This document shows positions 59,193-64,000 of a stretch of DNA of 64,000 nt, one piece after another; position 1 is the stretch's first letter; every line of letters begins with the position of its first letter. The DNA lies in the NCBI RefSeq assembly GCF_003719825.1, contig NZ_RIBS01000001.1, positions 744,001-808,000 on the forward strand, in the 5' to 3' direction. This DNA comes from Montanilutibacter psychrotolerans (GTDB lineage: Bacteria > Pseudomonadota > Gammaproteobacteria > Xanthomonadales > Xanthomonadaceae). Below the pieces are notes generated by a model, which saw nothing but the letters and a program-made list of their open reading frames with translations, had not been told where the DNA came from and made no database searches. A program made the translations under genes and the position numbers.

Positions 59193-60803
59193 TTACATCC
59201 GGAACACGCCGAATCGCGTGCGCGCCTCGATGGGGGCGTTGAGGCTGGCCGAAAGGCCCAGGCCCAGCACGCGGCGCGTGTCTGCCGGGTCGATGATGCC
59301 GTCGTCCCACAGCCGCGCGGTGGCGTAGTACGGGTTGCCCTGCGACTCGTACTGGTCGCGGATGGGGGTCTTGAAGGTTTCTTCCTCGTCGGGCGTCCAC
59401 ACACCACCACGCGCCTCGATGCCATCGCGCTTCACGGTGGCCAGCACGCTGGCGGCCTGCTCGCCGCCCATCACGCTGATGCGCGCGTTGGGCCACATCC
59501 ACAGGAAGCGCGCGCCGTACGCGCGTCCGCACATCGCGTAGTTGCCGGCGCCGAAACTGCCGCCGATCACCACCGTGAACTTGGGCACGTGCGAACACGC
59601 CACCGCGGTCACCATCTTGGCGCCGTCCTTGGCGATGCCTGCCTGTTCGTACTTCTTGCCGACCATGAAGCCGGTGATGTTCTGCAGGAACACCAGCGGG
59701 ATGCCGCGCTGGTTGCACAGCTCGATGAAATGCGCGCCCTTGAGCGCGCTCTCGGCAAACAGAATGCCGTTGTTGGCGACGATGCCAACCGGGTAGCCGT
59801 GCAGGTGCGCGAAGCCGGTCACCAGGGTCTTGCCGTAGCGGGCCTTGAATTCCTGGAAGTCGCTGCCGTCCACCACGCGCGCGATGACTTCGCGGATGTC
59901 GAACGGGCGCCGCGTGTCCTTGGGCACGATGCCGTACAGCTCGTCGGCCGCGTACAGCGGCTCGCGCGTGGACTGCACGGTCACCGGCAACGTCTTGCGG
60001 CGGTTGAACGAGGCCACGATGTCGCGCGCGATCTGCAGCGCGTGGCGGTCGTCCTGCGCGAAGTGGTCGGCGACGCCGGAGATGCTGGTATGCACGTCGG
60101 CGCCACCCAGGGTTTCGGCGTCGACGACTTCGCCGGTGGCCGCCTTCACCAGCGGCGGACCGCCGAGGAAGATCGTGCCCTGTTCCTTGACGATGACGCT
60201 CTCGTCGCACATCGCCGGCACGTACGCACCGCCGGCCGTGCACGAGCCCATGACCACCGCCACCTGCGGGATGTTCTCGGCCGACAACCGCGCCTGGTTG
60301 TAGAAGATCCGGCCGAAGTGCTCGCGATCCGGGAACACTTCGTCCTGCAGCGGCAGGAAGGCGCCACCGGAGTCGACGAGGTAGACGCAGGGCAGGTTGT
60401 TCTCGCGCGCGATTTCCTGCGCGCGCAGGTGCTTCTTCACCGTCATCGGGAAGTAGGTGCCACCCTTGACGGTGGCGTCGTTGGCGACGATCACCACTTC
60501 CTGATCCATCACCCGGCCAATGCCGCAGACCATGCCGGCAGCCGGTGCCGCGTCGTCGTACATACCCTCGGCGGCCAGCGGTGCGATTTCGAGGAACGGC
60601 GATCCCGGGTCGAGCAGCGCGGTGATGCGATCGCGTGCCAGCAGCTTGCCGCGCTCGGTGTGCTTGTTGCGCGCCTTCTCGCCGCCACCGTCCGCGGCCC
60701 GTGCCAGGCGCGTGTCGAGCTCGTCGACGAGGGCGCGGTGATAGCGGACGTTGTCGAGGAAATCCTGCGAACGGGGGTCGAGCTGGGAAGTGAGCGCGGG
60801 CAT
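59193..60803 (-). CDS. Methylcrotonyl-CoA carboxylase, carboxyltransferase beta subunit
   Basis: Transfers CO2 from carboxybiotin to 3-methylcrotonyl-CoA, giving 3-methylglutaconyl-CoA; 536 residues, LiuB-type. Segments: [19 protein letters not shown] at the N-terminus, [37 protein letters not shown] with the oxyanion loop, the second-half [15 protein letters not shown] and [16 protein letters not shown]. Biotin-binding Tyr/Phe sites are conserved by eye. It lies apart from the alpha-subunit gene, with the feo operon inserted between them in the opposite direction. Confidence 0.93.
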   Translation of the reverse strand: MPALTSQLDPRSQDFLDNVRYHRALVDELDTRLARAADGGGEKARNKHTERGKLLARDRITALLDPGSPFLEIAPLAAEGMYDDAAPAAGMVCGIGRVMDQEVVIVANDATVKGGTYFPMTVKKHLRAQEIARENNLPCVYLVDSGGAFLPLQDEVFPDREHFGRIFYNQARLSAENIPQVAVVMGSCTAGGAYVPAMCDESVIVKEQGTIFLGGPPLVKAATGEVVDAETLGGADVHTSISGVADHFAQDDRHALQIARDIVASFNRRKTLPVTVQSTREPLYAADELYGIVPKDTRRPFDIREVIARVVDGSDFQEFKARYGKTLVTGFAHLHGYPVGIVANNGILFAESALKGAHFIELCNQRGIPLVFLQNITGFMVGKKYEQAGIAKDGAKMVTAVACSHVPKFTVVIGGSFGAGNYAMCGRAYGARFLWMWPNARISVMGGEQAASVLATVKRDGIEARGGVWTPDEEETFKTPIRDQYESQGNPYYATARLWDDGIIDPADTRRVLGLGLSASLNAPIEARTRFGVFRM

Positions 60804-61007
60804 CGGTTCGTGGGCTGGCGACAGAACGCGGCATCAAACCACAAAGCGCATCGACCGACAAAGAATGCCTGGGAATGGTTGGCCGCGCGTGCGTCAGCGT
60901 ATGTACCGGGCCGGTGCACGCTGCGGCGTCGGCTCAAACTGGAAACCCGCAGGGTCCGCACGGAAATCGTGCGTATTGCCTGGCGACGATCGATGTCATT
61001 GTTCACG

Positions 61008-61036
61008 CAAAAAAAAGGGCCCGCTTGCGCGGGCCC
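61008..61036 (-). terminator. Intrinsic terminator after the first Ala-rich lipoprotein gene
   Basis: A perfect 8-bp stem GGGCCCGC/GCGGGCCC (61017-61036) with loop TTGC, followed on the minus strand by eight or nine T. It lies about 28 nt after the stop of the Ala-rich lipoprotein gene. Confidence 0.9.
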
Positions 61037-61063
61037 TTCGGGTATTGCCTGACGCGAAGTCGA

Positions 61064-61444
61064 TTACTTCTTGACTTCTTCGGCAGCGGCTTCGGCCTTG
61101 TCCGAGACGTCCTTGGCGGCGTCGGCGGTGGCCTGCGCAGCGTCGGCGGTCGCGCCAGCGGCAGCGGCGGTCGCTTCGGCAGCAGCGGCAGCGGCGGTGT
61201 CGGTGGCTTCGGTCACGGCAGCGCCGGTCTCGGCGACGGCTTCGCCGGTGGCGGCAGCAGCGGCGTCGGCGCCTTCAGCGGCGGCGGTGCCGGCAGCGGC
61301 AGCGGCGTCAGCGGCAGCGGCGCCAGCCTGGTCGGCAGCGGCGGCGGCTTCAGCGGCTTCGCCCTGGGCGGTGGCGGTTTCGTTCTTGCAGGCCGAGAGC
61401 GACAGGACGGCGGCGGCGAGCAGGATGGCGAGCTTCGTATTCAT
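61064..61444 (-). CDS. Ala-rich lipoprotein, copy A
   Basis: A 126-residue lipoprotein precursor: MNTKLAILLAAAVLSLSAC gives a clear lipobox (LSAC), with Lys after Cys. The mature part is more than half alanine with regularly spaced Glu/Asp/Thr (AADAAAAAGTAAAEGADA pattern), predicting a long amphipathic helix, and ends EEVKK. It resembles the low-complexity, apolipoprotein-like lipoproteins found in Xanthomonadaceae, possibly outer-membrane-attached. It is a tandem paralogue of the gene at 61628 and carries its own terminator. Confidence 0.8.
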   Translation of the reverse strand: MNTKLAILLAAAVLSLSACKNETATAQGEAAEAAAAADQAGAAAADAAAAAGTAAAEGADAAAAATGEAVAETGAAVTEATDTAAAAAAEATAAAAGATADAAQATADAAKDVSDKAEAAAEEVKK

Positions 61445-61574
61445 GGATGTCTCCGGAGCGGTAGCTGGTGATTGATTCGGGCCGATCGTTGGATCGGTGT
61501 CAGGCACTGCCAGTGCGCGCGGCAATCCGGCGAGGCCGGGTCCGATCGTTCACTGACCACTTGCAGAATAAGAA

Positions 61575-61598
61575 CAGCCGCCGGAAACCCGGCGGCTG
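61575..61598 (-). terminator. Intrinsic terminator after Ala-rich lipoprotein copy B
   Basis: CAGCCGCCGG and CCGGCGGCTG form a 10-bp stem with a 4-nt loop; on the minus strand it is followed by TTCTTATTCT. It lies about 30 nt after the stop of the upstream lipoprotein gene. Confidence 0.7.
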
Positions 61599-61627
61599 CT
61601 CCGTGTTGCAAACCCGCGAGCGGGTTA

Positions 61628-62017
61628 TTACTTCTTGACTTCTTCGGTCGCTTCAGCGGCCTGCTTGGCAGCGTCAGCAGCCTGACCGGCGGCGTCGGCA
61701 GCCTGGCCAGCGGCGTCGGCAGCGGCGTCAGCGGCCGGAGCGGTGGTGGCGGCGCCAGCGGCGTCAGCGGCCGTGGCGGCGGTGTCAGCAGCAGCGGCAG
61801 CGGCGTCGGCCGAAGCCTGGGCAGCGTCGGCGCCAGCAGCGGCGGTGGCGTCAGCCGGCATGGCGGCGGCGTCGGCAGCGGCGGTGTCGGCGGCAGCAGC
61901 GGCTTCGGTCGAAGCAGCGGCAGCGTCGGCAGCGGCGTTGTCAGCCTGCTGGGAGTTGGTGCAAGCGGTCAGGGCGAAGCCCAGGGCCAGAGCGATCAGC
62001 GCCTTGTTCATGGTCAT
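61628..62017 (-). CDS. Ala-rich lipoprotein, copy B
   Basis: A 129-residue precursor with lipobox LTAC (MNKALIALALGFALTAC from the second Met). The mature chain is again dominated by Ala with Asp/Gln/Thr at helix-like spacing and ends TEEVKK, like copy A. Three near-identical AGQAADA heptads occur before the end. Two adjacent Met codons leave the start uncertain by two residues. With copy A it forms a tandem pair, each with its own terminator, which suggests separate regulation. Function unknown; envelope role inferred. Confidence 0.8.
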   Translation of the reverse strand: MTMNKALIALALGFALTACTNSQQADNAAADAAAASTEAAAAADTAAADAAAMPADATAAAGADAAQASADAAAAAADTAATAADAAGAATTAPAADAAADAAGQAADAAGQAADAAKQAAEATEEVKK

Positions 62018-62140
62018 GGTACGGTTTCCTCGTCAAAGAATTTGGGCAACGCGCAAGTGCGCGCCGATAACATGATGACAAGCCAGTGACGTGTGTCAAG
62101 CGGCTGGCCGGTTTTTTTTTGTTATTACGTTGTTAGCGCC

Positions 62141-63316
62141 TTATGCCAATTCAATCGCAATCGCAGTGGCTTCGCCACCTCCGATGCAAAGCGATGCGAC
62201 GCCGCGCTTGCAACCACGGCTGAACAGCGCGTTCAACAGGGTCACCACAAGGCGGGCGCCGCTGGCGCCAATGGGGTGTCCGAGGGCGCAGGCACCACCG
62301 TTCACGTTGATCTTGTCGTGGGGGATGCCCAGGTCCTTCATCGGCGCCATTGCCACGCAGGCGAAGGCTTCGTTGACCTCGAACAGGTCCACGTCGGCGA
62401 CGCTCCAGCCGGCCTTTTCCAGCACATTCGAGATGGCCTTGACCGGCGCCGTGGTGAACCACTCCGGCGCCTGTGCGTGACCGGCATGGGCGACGATGCG
62501 CGCCAGCGGCTTGAGGCCGCGGCGAGCGGCTTCGTCGGCGCTCATCAGCAGCGTCGCGGCGGCGCCGTCGGAGATCTTCGACGACGAGGCCGCGGTCAGC
62601 ACGCCGTCCTTGCCGAACGCGGCACGCAGGGTGGGGATCTTGCTGGTGTCGATCTTGCCGGGCTCTTCGTCGGTGTCGACCACGACCTCGCCCTTGCGGC
62701 CCTTCACGGTGACCGCAACGATCTCGTCCTTGAAGGCGCCGGACGCCTGCGCGGCCTGGGCGCGCTTGACGCTCTCTTCGGAGTAGGCGTCCAGCGCGGC
62801 GCGATCGAAGCCGTAGGTGTTGCAGGCCATGTCGCCGAACACGCCCATCGCCTGGCCATCGTAAGGGTTGGTCAGGCCGTCGAAGGCCATGTGGTCGATG
62901 AATTCGGCGGCGCCGTAGCGGATGCCGTTGCGCGAACCGTTGAGCAGGTGCGGTGCGTTGCTCATCGACTCCATGCCGCCGGCAATCACGACGTGCGCCG
63001 AGCCTGCCTTGATCAGGTCGTGGGCGAGCATGATCGCCTTCATGCCCGAGCCGCAGACCTTGTTGATGGTGGTGCAGCCGGCCGAGGTCGGCAGGCCGGC
63101 GCCGAGAGCGGCCTGGCGCGCCGGCGCCTGGCCGAGGCCGGCGGGCAGCACGCAGCCCATGATCACTTCGTCGACCTGGTCGGCGGCGACGCCGGCATGC
63201 GCCAGGGCGCCATTGATGGCGGCGGTACCCAGCACAGGCGTCGGCACGCCATTGAACTGGCCGAGGAATGAACCGATGGCGGTGCGCTTGGCACCGACGA
63301 TGACGACGTCGGACAT
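62141..63316 (-). CDS. Acetyl-CoA acetyltransferase (thiolase)
   Basis: A 391-residue degradative/biosynthetic-type thiolase interconverting acetoacetyl-CoA and two acetyl-CoA. Active-site Cys88 is in TTINKVCGSGMKAIM, the His loop is NVNGGACALGHPIGASGARL, and the second Cys is in LCIGGGEATAIAIEL. AGGAG precedes the ATG. It can process the acetoacetate/acetoacetyl-CoA that results from HMG-CoA cleavage after CoA transfer, or serve polyhydroxyalkanoate or ketone metabolism. It lies at the far end of the acyl-CoA gene region, after two lipoprotein genes. Confidence 0.93.
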   Translation of the reverse strand: MSDVVIVGAKRTAIGSFLGQFNGVPTPVLGTAAINGALAHAGVAADQVDEVIMGCVLPAGLGQAPARQAALGAGLPTSAGCTTINKVCGSGMKAIMLAHDLIKAGSAHVVIAGGMESMSNAPHLLNGSRNGIRYGAAEFIDHMAFDGLTNPYDGQAMGVFGDMACNTYGFDRAALDAYSEESVKRAQAAQASGAFKDEIVAVTVKGRKGEVVVDTDEEPGKIDTSKIPTLRAAFGKDGVLTAASSSKISDGAAATLLMSADEAARRGLKPLARIVAHAGHAQAPEWFTTAPVKAISNVLEKAGWSVADVDLFEVNEAFACVAMAPMKDLGIPHDKINVNGGACALGHPIGASGARLVVTLLNALFSRGCKRGVASLCIGGGEATAIAIELA

Positions 63317-63678
63317 GGGAACTCCTGGAAGTAATGACGGCTGGCGCCGAACCCTTCGATTATGCGTCGGCATGCTGCGCTGCCGCAAATCCTCCCCGTG
63401 CCGTGCGACAGCGGTGTTTACGCCCTGCGACAGACCGCCTTCCGGTGCCGGCTCCGGCCGCCCGCCGGCGGCTGGCCATCCGTGCGCCCAGGCCGGCGGC
63501 GCACCGGAAGCGCAGGGCGCCCGGGCTCCGGTGGCACCGGGTGGCGTCCGCCGGTCGGGGGCGGGCATAGGGCGCGCTGGCATCGATCATGCCGACGCCG
63601 CAGGCGCGACCCGCGGTGGTCGTACGCGATGGCGCGTCCGGCTTGTAGTCGCCATGGCCGGGCGATAGCCTCGACCGC
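63317..63678. other. Intergenic region without a supported gene
   Basis: About 360 nt of high GC between the divergently oriented thiolase and sensor genes. Frames crossing it lack recognisable protein features or overlap the thiolase. No terminator, repeat or clear promoter pair is visible; promoters for both flanking genes should lie here. Confidence 0.45.
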
Positions 63679-64000
63679 ATGGGGGGCACTCGGACAAACG
63701 CCGCGCTGGCGGCCGCTTTCGCGCTGTTGGCAGCGCTGTCGGGCCACGCCGCGATGGCCCAGCCCCGGACGCCCGCGCCCCGCGCGATGGTGAGTTACGA
63801 CGACGTCCGCTTCCAGCGCTTCAGCGTCGGCGACGGGCTGTCGCAACCGACGGTCAAGGCCATGGTGCAAGACGCGGCCGGTTATGTCTGGCTCGGCACC
63901 CAGGACGGATTGAACCGGTTCGACGGCTACCAGTTCCGGGTCTACCGCAACCGCACCGACGACCCTGCCAGCCTCCCCGACAACAACATCCAGACGCTGG
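63679..64000 (+). CDS. Propeller-type (Reg_prop) sensor protein, N-terminal part, cut by window edge
   Basis: The first ~107 codons of a long protein. After a signal peptide (ending near HAAMAQ) comes FQRFSVGDGLSQPTVKAMVQ followed by AAGYVWLGTQDGLNRFDGYQ, the first unit of the two-component-regulator propeller repeats. In this family such periplasmic beta-propellers are followed by a Y_Y_Y domain, a transmembrane helix and a histidine kinase or GGDEF output, which lies beyond the window. So the output domain cannot be stated. Confidence 0.8.
   Translation, partial: MGGTRTNAALAAAFALLAALSGHAAMAQPRTPAPRAMVSYDDVRFQRFSVGDGLSQPTVKAMVQDAAGYVWLGTQDGLNRFDGYQFRVYRNRTDDPASLPDNNIQTL

Noticed and set aside
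63360-63689. Short frames in the gap between thiolase and the last gene
   Set aside because: Arg/Ala-rich, conflicting frames on both strands, no ribosome-binding site or family match by eye.

Overview
This is a GC-rich, gene-dense chromosomal window from a gammaproteobacterium of the Xanthomonadaceae (Lysobacter, Luteimonas or Xanthomonas type). The evidence is the arginine pathway: an N-acetylornithine carbamoyltransferase in place of ornithine carbamoyltransferase, a fused N-acetylglutamate synthase/kinase, and the gene order argF'-argG-argE-argAB-GNAT-argC-argH-proB-proA. A TrpR/YerC-type regulator in front of hisG and a FeoB-associated Cys-rich protein point the same way. I see no CRISPR array, integrase, transposase or prophage.

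Layout. 1-2119: sufE (partial), cysS and a small exported protein. 2120-12655: an arginine/proline operon preceded by what reads as an arginine attenuator (leader peptide, antiterminator, terminator). 12730-23758: an accessory surface locus with a DUF6916-like protein, three tandem 176-residue tail-collar (MdpB-like) proteins plus an acetyltransferase on the minus strand, and a divergent 2,695-residue Ig-repeat autotransporter. 24119-29750: pgi, tRNA-Pro(CGG), hisS and an unusually long histidine ammonia-lyase-family gene. 29829-31652: a 7TM diguanylate cyclase. 31761-39515: the full his operon (regulator, hisG-D-C-B-H-A-F-IE) behind a 20-bp perfect palindrome that overlaps its promoter. 39726-47990: a phosphoesterase, a YdeI-like protein, the methionine-salvage genes mtnB-mtnD-mtnC, an APC permease, a Nudix hydrolase, a duplicated palindromic repeat, a small exported protein and an EfpL-type elongation factor.

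48099-63316 is mainly acyl-CoA metabolism on the minus strand: an SDR dehydrogenase, both methylcrotonyl-CoA carboxylase subunits, an enoyl-CoA hydratase, HMG-CoA lyase and a thiolase. Together these cover leucine/isovalerate degradation from 3-methylcrotonyl-CoA to acetyl-CoA; isovaleryl-CoA dehydrogenase is not in the window. A PAS-GGDEF-EAL gene is translationally coupled to the HMG-CoA lyase gene. A plus-strand feoA-feoB-Cys-rich operon with a Fur-box-like site splits the cluster. Two tandem Ala-rich lipoproteins follow. The window ends in the start of a propeller-type sensor gene.

The most interesting items are the arginine attenuator at 2182-2345, the his palindrome with its TrpR-family regulator, the tail-collar/autotransporter locus with a switch-like leader, the inserted segment and lost zinc ligands in HisB, the c-di-GMP enzyme coupled to leucine catabolism, and the repeat-mediated duplication beside the EfpL gene. 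Family calls come from reading the sequence and from memory; no searches were run.
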